64,000 nucleotides of DNA. Source: Pedobacter sp. AJM (lineage in GTDB: Bacteria; Bacteroidota; Bacteroidia; Sphingobacteriales; Sphingobacteriaceae). Of the stretch, positions 35,038-43,865 are shown one piece after another. The notes beneath the pieces are model-generated. The model made no database searches. It was given only the letters and a program-made list of their open reading frames with translations, and had not been told where the DNA came from. The position numbers were made by a program, and so were the translations under genes. The stretch lies in the NCBI RefSeq assembly GCF_002197755.1, contig NZ_NHOT01000003.1, positions 124,001 through 188,000 of the forward strand. The letters run 5' to 3'. Position 1 is the first letter of the stretch, and the number at the start of each line of letters is the position of its first letter.

Positions 35038-37998
35038 ATGGTTAAGAAAATGCAGGTTTTTCATCATTATTCTTTCATTTTCGCCTTGCTGTTATTGCTT
35101 TTGCAGCCTGCTGACCTATTTTCTCAAACAACCTACCTGCCACATTATACTTCGAAAAACGGCCTGGCCAGTAATAATTGCTATTATATTCTGCAAGACA
35201 AAAAAGGCTTCATCTGGATTGCTACCGACAATGGGGTTAGTCGCTTTGATGGAACCAACTTTCAAAATTTCACCATTGAAGACGGCTTGCCTGATACACA
35301 GATCCTGCAGATGAAGGAAGACAAAAGTGGCCGGCTATGGTTCTTTTCACTAAACGGGCAACTCAGTTATTTAAAGGATGGTAAATTTTATAATAAAAAT
35401 AATGACCAGCTGCTCAGAAAACTTAATTTCAATACCGTAATTGTATCTTTTCTGATTGACAAAAGCGGAAAAATATGGCTGGGTACCAACTCCAATTTAA
35501 TTGTTTGCTGGGATGGAAAAATGATCAGAAAGTACATTTCTCCTAACCCTGATGATAAATTTATCAATGCTTTTATTCATGAAGACGAACAGGGAAATAT
35601 CCTGGCCTATAGTGATTTAAGCGTTCAACGGTTTAATGGCAAAACATTTTCAATCCTCCGGTCAAAAGTACGCCCCATTTCATATATGACGGCCTGTAAC
35701 ATGCCTGACCAATCTCTCATTTATCTTGATCAGGAAGGACTTAAAGTGTTAAAATCGGGCAAAATAAATAACCTGATTTCCATTCCACAGAACCTGATTA
35801 AAAACATGTCAGGCTATTTTTATTATGATCAGTCATTAAAAGAAGTATGGTTGGCCAATGCGAATGGCACTTTTGCTTTGAATAAAAGCGGAAAAACAAT
35901 ACAATACCTTCAGGATATTGCGGTAAATCAGGTAATGAAGGATAGTAACCAGAATATGTGGTTTGCCACAACCACAGGAATTTATATGTTGCCGAATGCC
36001 AGTAACAGACTTTCCATTATAGATGCAGAATCCGGCCTGAGCAGCAATGTCATCAAGAGCATTACCAAAGATGCGAAAAACCGCTTATGGCTGGGCACTG
36101 ATGACGCTGTTATTGATATTCTGAATATTCATAATTACCAGATTATGGAAGTAGGTTTAGATGATTTTAAAAAGTACAAAACCATCAAGCAACTCTCCTT
36201 CGATGCACAGAATGAATCGATTTATTTTGCATCTGATTACGGAATGGGTGTTTTTAAAAACATTTATAAAAATACAGATGATGTCAGCTACCTGAAAGAA
36301 GCAAATAATTCCATGTTTGTGATTAAGCATTTTAGTTTAAGTGGAAATAATAATCACCTGGCTTTGGCATTATCATCCGGTGTTGTTTTCTTATCCGATA
36401 AAGCACGAAAATTTGAATTTAATTCACTGAAATATAAAGAAAAAGAAGATTTTTTTAAAGACAGGTCTTACCACGTTTTTTATGACCATAAAGGAAATTT
36501 ATGGTTTTCGAATATTAATGGTTTATCTGAATTTTCGAATGGCCGCCTGATTAAACATTATGAACATGAACCGCTTTTAACCAAACGGATTAATGATATC
36601 CAGCAACTGGCTGACGGCACGCTGATTCTGGCAACAGATGGCTATGGCTTAATCTTCTATCACGAAGGCAAAATAACCAAACAGATTACCCAGGAAAATG
36701 GGTTAACCAATAACATCTGTACCAAACTTTTTATTAAAAACAACGAAATCTGGGTACTTACGAATAAAGGCGTAAACAAGATTACCAATTACCCGCAGGC
36801 CCCGGCAGTAGCCAATTTCGATTATGGGAAAGATTTGCTGAGTGATGACATCAATAGCTTATTTATTGATGATAGTACCGCCTATTTCGCTACGAATAAA
36901 GGGCTGATATTATTTAAATACAACAATAAAAATATTAGCAGGAATTTACCAAAGGTTTACGTTACCTCTGTAATCAAAGATAATGAACGCTTACCTATTG
37001 ATAAGGAAAACTTCACCTTCGAAACCGGAAACAGCACTATCCTATTTACCTTTAGCGCTGTAGATTTTACCACCAGCGATATTACCTATCGCTATCGCTT
37101 AAACGATCATTCTGCCTGGTTGGAAACCAGAACCAGAAGGTTAGATTTTTCATCCCTGCAATCCGGAGATTATGTTTTCGAAGTATGTGCAAAAAGCCAA
37201 AACGGAAACTGGGGCCCGTCAGCCAAGATCGCTTTTACGATTAAAAAGCAATTCTGGCAAAGCCTATGGTTCCTGTCAGTTCTGATTTTATTAGTGGCAT
37301 ATATCTTTTATAAGGTGGCTGTTTACATTACCCGCAAGCAGAAAGATAAAGAACAGGAACAATTACTCCTGAAAAATAAAGTGCTGATGCTCGAACAACA
37401 GGCACTTCAGGCCATGATGAATCCGCATTTTGTTTTCAATGTAATGAACTCCATCCAGCATTACATCAATACGCAAAATACGGCATCGGCAAATAAAGTG
37501 CTAACTGGTTTTGCACGCCTGATCAGAAAAAATCTGGAAATTTGTACCAAAAGCTATATCTCACTGGAAGAAGAGCTCGAATACCTTAATCTTTACCTGA
37601 AACTGGAAAAAAACCGTTTTGGGGATAAACTACATTATATTTTTTCAATTGACCCGGAAATAGACCTTGGCGATACTTTTATTCCCTCCATGCTGTTGCA
37701 GCCTTATGTAGAAAATGCCATCTGGCATGGTATTATGCCAAAGGAAACGGAAGGCCAAATCCAGATCAACATTAAAATGCTTGATTCCTTTTATCTGAAC
37801 ATCGAAATTATAGATGATGGTATTGGAATCGAAAACTCTTTAAAAAATAAAAAGGATACCCATATCAGTAAAGGTATGCAACTGACGAAAGAACGACTGA
37901 ACCTGTTGGCGCAGATTGAAGCAAAACCTATACACTTAAATGTGCACCAAAATGCTATAAATGGTACAACCGTGTCAATTTCCATATCGTTAAAATAA
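35038..37998 (+). CDS. Two-component regulator propeller histidine kinase (LytS-like)
   Basis: A 986-residue sensor kinase. After a signal peptide (FIFALLLLLLQPADLFSQ) come tandem propeller repeats (DKKGFIWIATDNGVSRFDG, DKSGKIWLGTNSN, DSNQNMWFATTTG) to about residue 640, then a Y_Y_Y domain (DITYRYRLNDHSAWLETR), one membrane helix, and a LytS-type His kinase core (MMNPHFVFNVMNSIQHYI with the phospho-acceptor His, then LQPYVENAIWHG and DDGIGIE). The frame is open back to 34963, but the ATG at 35038 gives the signal peptide and avoids overlap with the regulator. Confidence 0.92.
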   Translation: MVKKMQVFHHYSFIFALLLLLLQPADLFSQTTYLPHYTSKNGLASNNCYYILQDKKGFIWIATDNGVSRFDGTNFQNFTIEDGLPDTQILQMKEDKSGRLWFFSLNGQLSYLKDGKFYNKNNDQLLRKLNFNTVIVSFLIDKSGKIWLGTNSNLIVCWDGKMIRKYISPNPDDKFINAFIHEDEQGNILAYSDLSVQRFNGKTFSILRSKVRPISYMTACNMPDQSLIYLDQEGLKVLKSGKINNLISIPQNLIKNMSGYFYYDQSLKEVWLANANGTFALNKSGKTIQYLQDIAVNQVMKDSNQNMWFATTTGIYMLPNASNRLSIIDAESGLSSNVIKSITKDAKNRLWLGTDDAVIDILNIHNYQIMEVGLDDFKKYKTIKQLSFDAQNESIYFASDYGMGVFKNIYKNTDDVSYLKEANNSMFVIKHFSLSGNNNHLALALSSGVVFLSDKARKFEFNSLKYKEKEDFFKDRSYHVFYDHKGNLWFSNINGLSEFSNGRLIKHYEHEPLLTKRINDIQQLADGTLILATDGYGLIFYHEGKITKQITQENGLTNNICTKLFIKNNEIWVLTNKGVNKITNYPQAPAVANFDYGKDLLSDDINSLFIDDSTAYFATNKGLILFKYNNKNISRNLPKVYVTSVIKDNERLPIDKENFTFETGNSTILFTFSAVDFTTSDITYRYRLNDHSAWLETRTRRLDFSSLQSGDYVFEVCAKSQNGNWGPSAKIAFTIKKQFWQSLWFLSVLILLVAYIFYKVAVYITRKQKDKEQEQLLLKNKVLMLEQQALQAMMNPHFVFNVMNSIQHYINTQNTASANKVLTGFARLIRKNLEICTKSYISLEEELEYLNLYLKLEKNRFGDKLHYIFSIDPEIDLGDTFIPSMLLQPYVENAIWHGIMPKETEGQIQINIKMLDSFYLNIEIIDDGIGIENSLKNKKDTHISKGMQLTKERLNLLAQIEAKPIHLNVHQNAINGTTVSISISLK

Positions 37999-38185
37999 TA
38001 ATTTACCGTTTACTCAATTATTAATACCACTCACTAAATAGAACTTCCCGGGATCATGGTTTAGCCTTAAACTTGTGTTAGAAATAAACGATAGTGTTTA
38101 TCAAAGACGTTCTTATAGGATTGATATAGATATTTAATAACCTAACCTAAAGCTATATCTTAATTCAGGTTTCATTTGTGTGTTG

Positions 38186-38225
38186 AAAGCGGTCTTGTTT
38201 TTTAAAAAGCGAGACCGCTTTTTTT
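38186..38225 (+). terminator. Terminator of the LytTR/kinase operon
   Basis: AAAGCGGTCT and AGACCGCTTT form a stem followed by seven T. It lies about 190 bases after the kinase stop and ends 25 bases before scpB. Confidence 0.8.
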
Positions 38226-38239
38226 ATGCCTGAAAATTA

Positions 38240-38247
38240 TATTTTTG
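38240..38247 (+). promoter_or_regulatory. -7 box of scpB
   Basis: TATTTTTG matches TAnnTTTG and ends only three bases before the ATG at 38251, so the transcript may begin at or near the start codon. Confidence 0.45.
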
Positions 38248-38250
38248 TAT

Positions 38251-38817
38251 ATGCTCCAGCAAGACATTAGCAAACACATTGAAGCCCTTATTTTTTCTTC
38301 TGTTCAGAGTATCAGCATCCAGGAGATTAATCTGGCTTTAAATTCGGTATTACAAGAGGAATATACTGAAACGTATATCCTGGAGTGTATAATGATGATT
38401 GAGGAAAAATATAAGCAGGATGAATTTGCGATTGAACTGGTAAATTTAAACAATGGATACCAGTTTCTCACTAAAAAGGATTTTCATGAAACCGTTAATC
38501 AGCTTCAGTTACACCGTTCCAAGAAAAAATTAAGTCAGGCCGCTATGGAAACCCTGGCAATTATTGCTTATCGCCAACCCATTACCAAGCTGGAAATCGA
38601 ACAAATCAGAGGTGTAAATTCAGATTATTCTGTGCAGCGTTTGCTGGAAAAAGAACTCATCAGCATGGAAGGAAAAGCGGAAACGCCCGGCCGTCCAATT
38701 CTTTACCGGACCAGTTCATTATTCATGGATTATTTTGGTTTAAACCATTTAAACCAACTTCCACAGTTAAAAGATATCGCAAAAGATGAAAATGCAGTCG
38801 GTGAAAACATAGAGTAA
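38251..38817 (+). CDS. scpB: Segregation and condensation protein B
   Basis: A 188-residue winged-helix protein that binds ScpA and SMC in the chromosome condensin. The core motif SQAAMETLAIIAYRQPITKLEIEQIRG (two pieces: METLAIIAYRQP and EIEQIRGVNSD) is diagnostic, followed by LEKELISMEGKAETPGRP, the second winged-helix. The ATG at 38251 (MLQQDISK) is chosen over a TTG six bases earlier. scpA is not adjacent, unlike in many bacteria. Confidence 0.93.
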   Translation: MLQQDISKHIEALIFSSVQSISIQEINLALNSVLQEEYTETYILECIMMIEEKYKQDEFAIELVNLNNGYQFLTKKDFHETVNQLQLHRSKKKLSQAAMETLAIIAYRQPITKLEIEQIRGVNSDYSVQRLLEKELISMEGKAETPGRPILYRTSSLFMDYFGLNHLNQLPQLKDIAKDENAVGENIE

Positions 38818-38894
38818 AATAATTTAATTTCTTTGCTGTCAGATTGTTATTAAAAAAGTTTTTTTTTGTATTTTTAAACTATAAAATCAATCTT

Positions 38895-38902
38895 TATTTT
38901 TG
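38895..38902 (+). promoter_or_regulatory. -7 box of the acidic-protein gene
   Basis: TATTTTTG, four bases before the ATG at 38907; consistent with a leaderless or nearly leaderless transcript. Confidence 0.4.
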
Positions 38903-38906
38903 TGTT

Positions 38907-39098
38907 ATGAAAGCGCCAAAGAAACTCCCAAACAAGCCAACTACCAAAAAACAGGTAGACGAAGATGACGATCTTGAAGATGACGACATTCAAACAAAGA
39001 AAGTAAAGTCTCATGATGATGATGAAGATGATTTTGATGTTCCATTAGATGACCTGGACAATTTTGACAACTTTGATGATGATGATGACGATTATTAA
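38907..39098 (+). CDS. Small acidic Asp-rich protein
   Basis: A 63-residue protein: a basic N-terminal quarter (MKAPKKLPNKPTTKKQ), then an Asp/Glu-rich tract (DEDDDLEDDD, HDDDEDDFDVP, NFDDDDDDY). It is disordered by composition. Similar tiny acidic ORFs are conserved in Sphingobacteriaceae, but their function is unknown. The open frame extends upstream to 38844 through AT-rich sequence; the ATG at 38907 fits the -7 box and the composition change. A terminator follows 22 bases after the stop. Confidence 0.65.
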   Translation: MKAPKKLPNKPTTKKQVDEDDDLEDDDIQTKKVKSHDDDEDDFDVPLDDLDNFDNFDDDDDDY

Positions 39099-39120
39099 TA
39101 TTTAAAAAATGATATATTTG

Positions 39121-39155
39121 AAAAAGCATCCTGCCTGTTGGTTGGATGCTTTTTA
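39121..39155 (+). terminator. Terminator of the acidic-protein gene
   Basis: A perfect 11-bp stem, AAAAAGCATCC with GGATGCTTTTT. Confidence 0.85.
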
Positions 39156-39171
39156 ATTTTAAAAACATTTC

Positions 39172-40302
39172 ATGCAAATTATACAGGTAAATAATTCAGC
39201 CCTTAAAAAAGATTTCTTAGACGTTCCGAAAGTGCTTTACAAAAATGATAAGAATTGGATCTGTCCTTTAGATAGTGAAGTTGAAAATGTTTTTGATCCG
39301 CAGAAAAATGTTTTTTTCACCCATGGTAAATGTACCAGATGGGTTTTAAAGGATGAGTCAGGAAAACTGATTGGTCGAGTGGCTGCCTTTATCAATGAAA
39401 AAAAAGCATTTCAATATGACCAGCCAACAGGTGGAATGGGCTTCTTTGAATGCATTGATGATCAGCAGGCTGCTTTTTTGTTATTTGATACCGCAAAAGC
39501 CTGGTTAATGGAAAATGGGATGAAAGCCATGGACGGACCAATTAACTTCGGAGAAAATGATTCTTTCTGGGGCTTACTGGTGGAAGGTTTTACTCCTCCT
39601 TCTTTTGGAATGAATTATAATTTCCCATATTATAAAAAGTTTTTTGATGCCTATGGTTTTACAACGGCATACGAACAACTGACCAATCACATCAATTTAA
39701 CCGTTCCTTTTCCGGAGCGATTCACCAAAATTGCAAATTGGGTAAGAAATAAACCAGGTTACACTTTTGAATATTTCAGTAAGGCAAATGCTGAGAAATA
39801 CATTAATGATCTGATGGAAATCTATAATGACGGCTGGCAAGACTTTGAAAATTTTGTCCCCATTAAAAAAGAAACATTAGAGGCGAGTTTTAAAAGCATG
39901 GAACCTATCATGGATGAACATTTGATCCAGTTCGCCTATTTTAATGGGGAGCCTGCTTCTTTTGTGGTATTAATTCCGGATGCAAACCAAATGATTAAGG
40001 GTTTTGACGGGAAACTGGGTTTGATTGAAAAACTAAAATTTGCTTACCGCAGATGGGTTGGGGTAACCAGGATGCGTGCCATTGTAATGGGAACCAAACC
40101 CAAATTTCAGAAACATGGCTTAGAATCGGTTTTATTCATCAGATTAGGAGAATACGTACTGCCTAAAAACCAATATAAAGAACTAGAATTAAGCTGGGTG
40201 GGAGATTTCAACGCGCAAATGATTGCCATCCATAAAGCTACAGGTGCTACTTTTGGCAAGAAGCATTTAACCATGCAAAAGGTTTTTAATAAACAGGATT
40301 AA
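39172..40302 (+). CDS. GNAT-fold acetyltransferase-like protein
   Basis: A 376-residue cytoplasmic protein with two GNAT-like halves. N-terminal half: GKLIGRVAAFINEKKAF and GMGFFECIDDQQAAFLLFDTA, typical GNAT strands and helix. C-terminal half: GEPASFVVLIPDANQ, FQKHGLESVLFIRLGEY, LSWVGDFNAQMIAIHKATGA. Such proteins are often annotated as acetyltransferases or wrongly as GTP cyclohydrolase. The substrate is unknown. It begins 17 bases after a terminator, so it has its own promoter. Confidence 0.7.
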   Translation: MQIIQVNNSALKKDFLDVPKVLYKNDKNWICPLDSEVENVFDPQKNVFFTHGKCTRWVLKDESGKLIGRVAAFINEKKAFQYDQPTGGMGFFECIDDQQAAFLLFDTAKAWLMENGMKAMDGPINFGENDSFWGLLVEGFTPPSFGMNYNFPYYKKFFDAYGFTTAYEQLTNHINLTVPFPERFTKIANWVRNKPGYTFEYFSKANAEKYINDLMEIYNDGWQDFENFVPIKKETLEASFKSMEPIMDEHLIQFAYFNGEPASFVVLIPDANQMIKGFDGKLGLIEKLKFAYRRWVGVTRMRAIVMGTKPKFQKHGLESVLFIRLGEYVLPKNQYKELELSWVGDFNAQMIAIHKATGATFGKKHLTMQKVFNKQD

Positions 40303-40307
40303 AGATC

Positions 40308-40370
40308 AAGGAACAATGAGCAAGGAGCAAATTAAACCATAATATCTTCACTCCTTGCTCATTGTTCCTT
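40308..40370. repeat. Perfect 20-bp inverted repeat
   Basis: The arms AAGGAACAATGAGCAAGGAG (40308-40327) and its exact complement (40351-40370) flank a 23-base AT-rich loop. It fills the gap between the convergent GNAT and XRE genes and can fold on either strand. No T run follows, so a plain terminator is not the full explanation. Confidence 0.85.
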
Positions 40371-40380
40371 ATGCTTCAAT

Positions 40381-40710
40381 TCACATTCCCAATTTATCAT
40401 ACAAGTCGATGACCTTCTTGCGAAGTTTATTGATTTCCTCGTCTTTTGCTGTCAGTTGCTCGCGTAATTCATTTGAATTGACAGATGAACCCTGATCTAC
40501 GGTTTCACCAGTCAATAACATCATTACAGGCACTTTAAATGTTTTGGCGATTTGCAGTAACCTGGAAATATTAAGATCCGTTTGGCCAGTTTCAATTTTG
40601 CAAAAAGCAGGAGTTGAAATATTCAGCTGTTTGGCAGCTTCTGCCTGACTTAAACCAAGTGCTACCCTGCTCTTTTTAATCCGATCTCCAATGCTATTCA
40701 TGTTTTTCAA
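40381..40710 (-). CDS. XRE-family helix-turn-helix regulator
   Basis: A 109-residue DNA-binding protein. Residues about 8-64 form an HTH_3 domain (RIKKSRVALGLSQAEAAKQL, then STPAFCKIETGQTDLNISRLLQIA), with recognition helix in the second part. The C-terminal 35 residues are charged and heptad-like (LREQLTAKDEEINKLRKKVIDL), suggesting a coiled-coil dimerisation tail. Two Met codons lie near the start (M1 and M4); either is possible. It is upstream of mpl on the same strand only in a loose sense (52-base gap), with no known target. Confidence 0.85.
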   Translation of the reverse strand: MKNMNSIGDRIKKSRVALGLSQAEAAKQLNISTPAFCKIETGQTDLNISRLLQIAKTFKVPVMMLLTGETVDQGSSVNSNELREQLTAKDEEINKLRKKVIDLYDKLGM

Positions 40711-40762
40711 ATTAGAGGTGAAATAAGAGAACCTGATCCGTCTAATATCTCACGTCTTCTAT

Positions 40763-42115
40763 CTATTTCTCTAAAGCAGCAGCCAATTCAGGCAGATCGA
40801 AACCCGCATAATTTCCTGAACTCATCATCAATAAATTACTATTTCTATAATTCAGGCTCAACAAATAATCTTTTAGTTTTTTTGCATCATTAAAAAATTT
40901 AAGCTTTGGGTTAGCAAAAGCTTGCTGTACGTCTTCTTCAGAAAATGGCTCCATCCTCTTCTGTTCAAAACTTTTTAAATCGATAAAAACAATGGCTTCA
41001 TCCGCCTGATTCATCGCACCAGCATACTCTTTCAGGAAATCTTTATTCAGGCTGCTGAAAGTATGTAATTCTATGCAAGCAACTAATTTTCTGGCTTCAA
41101 ACTGAGCTTTAACCGCATCAATAGTGGCTTTCAGTTTAGATGGTGAATGTGCAAAGTCTTTATAAACATTTGTTGATTCATCAGCAGAAATGACCTCTAA
41201 TCTTTTAGCTGCACCAGTAAAAGATGCTATCGCAGTATCAAAGTCGGCCTGGCTGATATTCAGTTCTGCACAAACCAGTTTGGCAGCATTTAAATTCATC
41301 AGGTTATGATCACCAAATATTTTTAAAGCCGTTTGCTCTGGCAATAAATAAGTAATTCCATTGTTAATTTTGTGATCAGGAATAGCATAACCGATCTTTT
41401 TGACTTTTGCTTTCGATTGATCTACAATATTGTTCAAATCCTGATCAGCTTTGCAATAAATCAAAGTACCATTTTCTTCAATGGTATCTATAAATTTATC
41501 AAACTGAGAAGTATAATCAGCATAGGTAGGGAAAACATTAATATGATCCCAGGCTATACCACTAATTACAGCCACATTGGCCTTGTAAAGATGGAATTTT
41601 GGTCTTCTGTCAATTGGCGAAGATAAATATTCATCGCCTTCTATGATCATAACAGGTGCCTCTTCGGTCACTTTCACCATGGTTTCAAAACCAGCCAATT
41701 GGGCGCCAACCAGGTAATCAAAATCACGATTATAATAATTCAGCACATGCAGAATCATACTGGTAATGGTGGTTTTACCATGACTGCCGCCAATTACTAC
41801 GCGCAACTTATTTTTGCTTTGCTCGTAAATATATTCGGGGTATGAGTAAATTTTTACGCCAAGTTCCTGAGCTTTTAACAACTCCGGGTTATCAATTCTG
41901 GCGTGCATTCCTAAAATAACGGCATCTAAATCTGCAGAAATCCGGCTTTCCTCCCAGCCCATTTCAGCAGGTAGTAAACCATATTGATCCAAACGTGATT
42001 TAGCAGGTTCGAAAATCACATCATCAGCACCTGAAATCTGATATCCTTTTTTATGTAAGGCAATGGCCAGGTTGTGCATCGCACTGCCACCAATTGCTAT
42101 GAAATGTATACGCAT
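40763..42115 (-). CDS. mpl: UDP-MurNAc:L-Ala-gamma-D-Glu-meso-DAP ligase
   Basis: A 450-residue Mur ligase family enzyme that recycles the murein tripeptide by joining it to UDP-MurNAc. The N-terminal Rossmann has HFIAIGGSAMHNLA. The ATP loop is GGSHGKTT (109-116). IIEGDEY and GDHNLMNLNAA are the metal/ATP and Mur-ligase signature segments, and KDFAHSPSK lies in the C-terminal domain. The length and MurC-like but shorter layout point to Mpl over MurC. It is followed downstream by no paired gene; prmA and tpiA lie upstream on the same strand. Confidence 0.88.
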   Translation of the reverse strand: MRIHFIAIGGSAMHNLAIALHKKGYQISGADDVIFEPAKSRLDQYGLLPAEMGWEESRISADLDAVILGMHARIDNPELLKAQELGVKIYSYPEYIYEQSKNKLRVVIGGSHGKTTITSMILHVLNYYNRDFDYLVGAQLAGFETMVKVTEEAPVMIIEGDEYLSSPIDRRPKFHLYKANVAVISGIAWDHINVFPTYADYTSQFDKFIDTIEENGTLIYCKADQDLNNIVDQSKAKVKKIGYAIPDHKINNGITYLLPEQTALKIFGDHNLMNLNAAKLVCAELNISQADFDTAIASFTGAAKRLEVISADESTNVYKDFAHSPSKLKATIDAVKAQFEARKLVACIELHTFSSLNKDFLKEYAGAMNQADEAIVFIDLKSFEQKRMEPFSEEDVQQAFANPKLKFFNDAKKLKDYLLSLNYRNSNLLMMSSGNYAGFDLPELAAALEK

Positions 42116-42127
42116 ATTAATTAATTA

Positions 42128-42215
42128 TTGAATGAGGGAATTAGTGAATGATTGAATGGTAGTGCGTCATAAACTAAAACATTCTATCAATAACTCATTC
42201 AAAAATTCAATCATT
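42128..42215. repeat. Paired inverted repeats between prmA and mpl
   Basis: TTGAATGAG (42128-42136) matches CTCATTCAA (42194-42202) in inverse, and AATGATTGAAT (42147-42157) matches ATTCAATCATT (42205-42215). The arms occur in the order 1-2-1'-2', not nested, so they cannot both form a simple hairpin at once. Confidence 0.6.
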
Positions 42216-43053
42216 ATTTCTTTTCAAACTGAGCCGCAACCCAATCGTCATTTTGTTTGTGATCAAGATATTTAATGCCATACTTGGCACATTCAGCGGT
42301 AATCATGCTTAAGTCGGGTTCCAGGTAAAAGCCACTAAAGAAAATTTTTCCTTCAGCTTTCAATACTTCTGCATAACGATGGATCTGATCAAGCAAAATA
42401 TTTCTATTGATATTTGCAAAAATGAGATCATATGTTTCATCCGGAATCACTTCCTTACTGCCGCAAAGTGCTTTTAAGTTGATGACGTTATTCAAAGTAG
42501 CGTTTTCTATGGTGCTTTCATAGCAAATGTCATCATAATCAATGGCCATTAAACTTTTAGCACCAAGCTTACCTGCCAGGATAGCTAAAATTCCTGTACC
42601 ACAACCCATATCAAGAATATTTTTGTCGAGCAGATCGGCAGATAAAATATACTGTATCATCATGGTTGTAGTTTGATGGTGACCAGTTCCAAAAGCCATT
42701 TTCGGATCAATGATTATCTCATACGGATAGGATGGTTTCGGCTCATGAAAAGTTGCCCGCACATAACAAACGTCATCAATAATCAGCGGACTGAAGTTTT
42801 TTTCCCATTCGGCATTCCAATTCTCATCTGCCACATCTTCTAAAATGTATGTGGTCGCAAAATCGTCAGCATACCCGCCAAGCAAATCTTTTAATTCTTG
42901 CTCGTTGAAGTTATCTTTAATGACGAAGGCCGTAAAACCACCCTCACTGTCTTCGAAAGTATCAAAACCTAAATCAGCAAGATCACTGATGAGTAGATCT
43001 TGCTGAAATTCTTCAATACTGTTGAATTTAAATATTGCTTTTATATATTGCAT
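42214..43053 (-). CDS. prmA: Ribosomal protein L11 methyltransferase
   Basis: A 279-residue SAM-dependent enzyme that trimethylates lysines of ribosomal protein L11. The central methyltransferase domain has the SAM motif LDMGCGTGILAILAG, preceded by the PrmA-specific DPKMAFGTGHHQTT. Downstream, DLIFANINRNIL carries the NPPY-like catalytic region (here N-I-N). The N-terminal 90 residues are the substrate-binding domain. It directly abuts tpiA: its ATG follows the tpiA stop with no gap, indicating coupled expression. Confidence 0.94.
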   Translation of the reverse strand: MQYIKAIFKFNSIEEFQQDLLISDLADLGFDTFEDSEGGFTAFVIKDNFNEQELKDLLGGYADDFATTYILEDVADENWNAEWEKNFSPLIIDDVCYVRATFHEPKPSYPYEIIIDPKMAFGTGHHQTTTMMIQYILSADLLDKNILDMGCGTGILAILAGKLGAKSLMAIDYDDICYESTIENATLNNVINLKALCGSKEVIPDETYDLIFANINRNILLDQIHRYAEVLKAEGKIFFSGFYLEPDLSMITAECAKYGIKYLDHKQNDDWVAAQFEKK

Positions 43054-43815
43054 CTAGCTGTTTAATGCTTTAATAATGTCTGTAAAATCGCGTGATTTCA
43101 AAGATGCACCACCTATCAAACCACCATCGATATCCTTTTGTGAAAATAAACTTGCAGCATTACCCGGGTTGCAACTTCCTCCGTAAAGAATGGTCGTATC
43201 ATCTGCAGTGTTAAAACCATAGTTGGCTTCAATTTCTGAACGGATAAATGCATGAATATCCTGTGCTTGTTCTGGTGAAGCGGTTAAACCTGTACCAATG
43301 GCCCAAACCGGTTCATAAGCAATAACAATTTTAGCGAAATCAGTATCGCTTAAACTAAATATACCTTCAACTAATTGCTTTTTCAATACTTCGTAATAAC
43401 TTCCGTTGTTACGTTCATCTAAAGTTTCGCCGATACAGAAAATTGGTGTTAAGCCATTGGCTAAAGCCACCTTAGTTTTTTCAGCCAGTAAAGCATCACT
43501 TTCTGCAAAATACTGCCTGCGCTCTGAGTGGCCTAAAATAACATATTCTGCACCAACAGACTTTACCATCTTAGCGGATGTTTCGCCGGTATAAGCACCA
43601 TTTTCCTTATCACTGATATTTTGAGCCCCAATTTTAACATCATTTCCACCCAACTTTACCAGGCTGTTTAAATGAATAAAAGGTGAGCAAATAATAGCAA
43701 TTTGATCGCCTTTGCGTTCATCTTTAACCATATTTACAATTTCACTAAATAACGAAACACCTTCATTATAGTCTAAATTCATTTTCCAGTTACCGGCTAC
43801 TATTTGTTTTCTCAT
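43054..43815 (-). CDS. tpiA: Triosephosphate isomerase
   Basis: A 253-residue TIM barrel interconverting dihydroxyacetone phosphate and glyceraldehyde 3-phosphate. Substrate Asn/Lys are in GNWKMN, the catalytic His in ILGHSERRQ, and the catalytic Glu in [11 protein letters not shown]. The phosphate loop is [10 protein letters not shown] and GGASLK. All active-site residues are intact and the length is standard. It heads a two-gene unit with prmA. Confidence 0.97.
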   Translation of the reverse strand: MRKQIVAGNWKMNLDYNEGVSLFSEIVNMVKDERKGDQIAIICSPFIHLNSLVKLGGNDVKIGAQNISDKENGAYTGETSAKMVKSVGAEYVILGHSERRQYFAESDALLAEKTKVALANGLTPIFCIGETLDERNNGSYYEVLKKQLVEGIFSLSDTDFAKIVIAYEPVWAIGTGLTASPEQAQDIHAFIRSEIEANYGFNTADDTTILYGGSCNPGNAASLFSQKDIDGGLIGGASLKSRDFTDIIKALNS

Positions 43816-43865
43816 TTTATTTAATTTATTGGTTTGAAGATCCCATTAAAAAGATCTTATTAATA

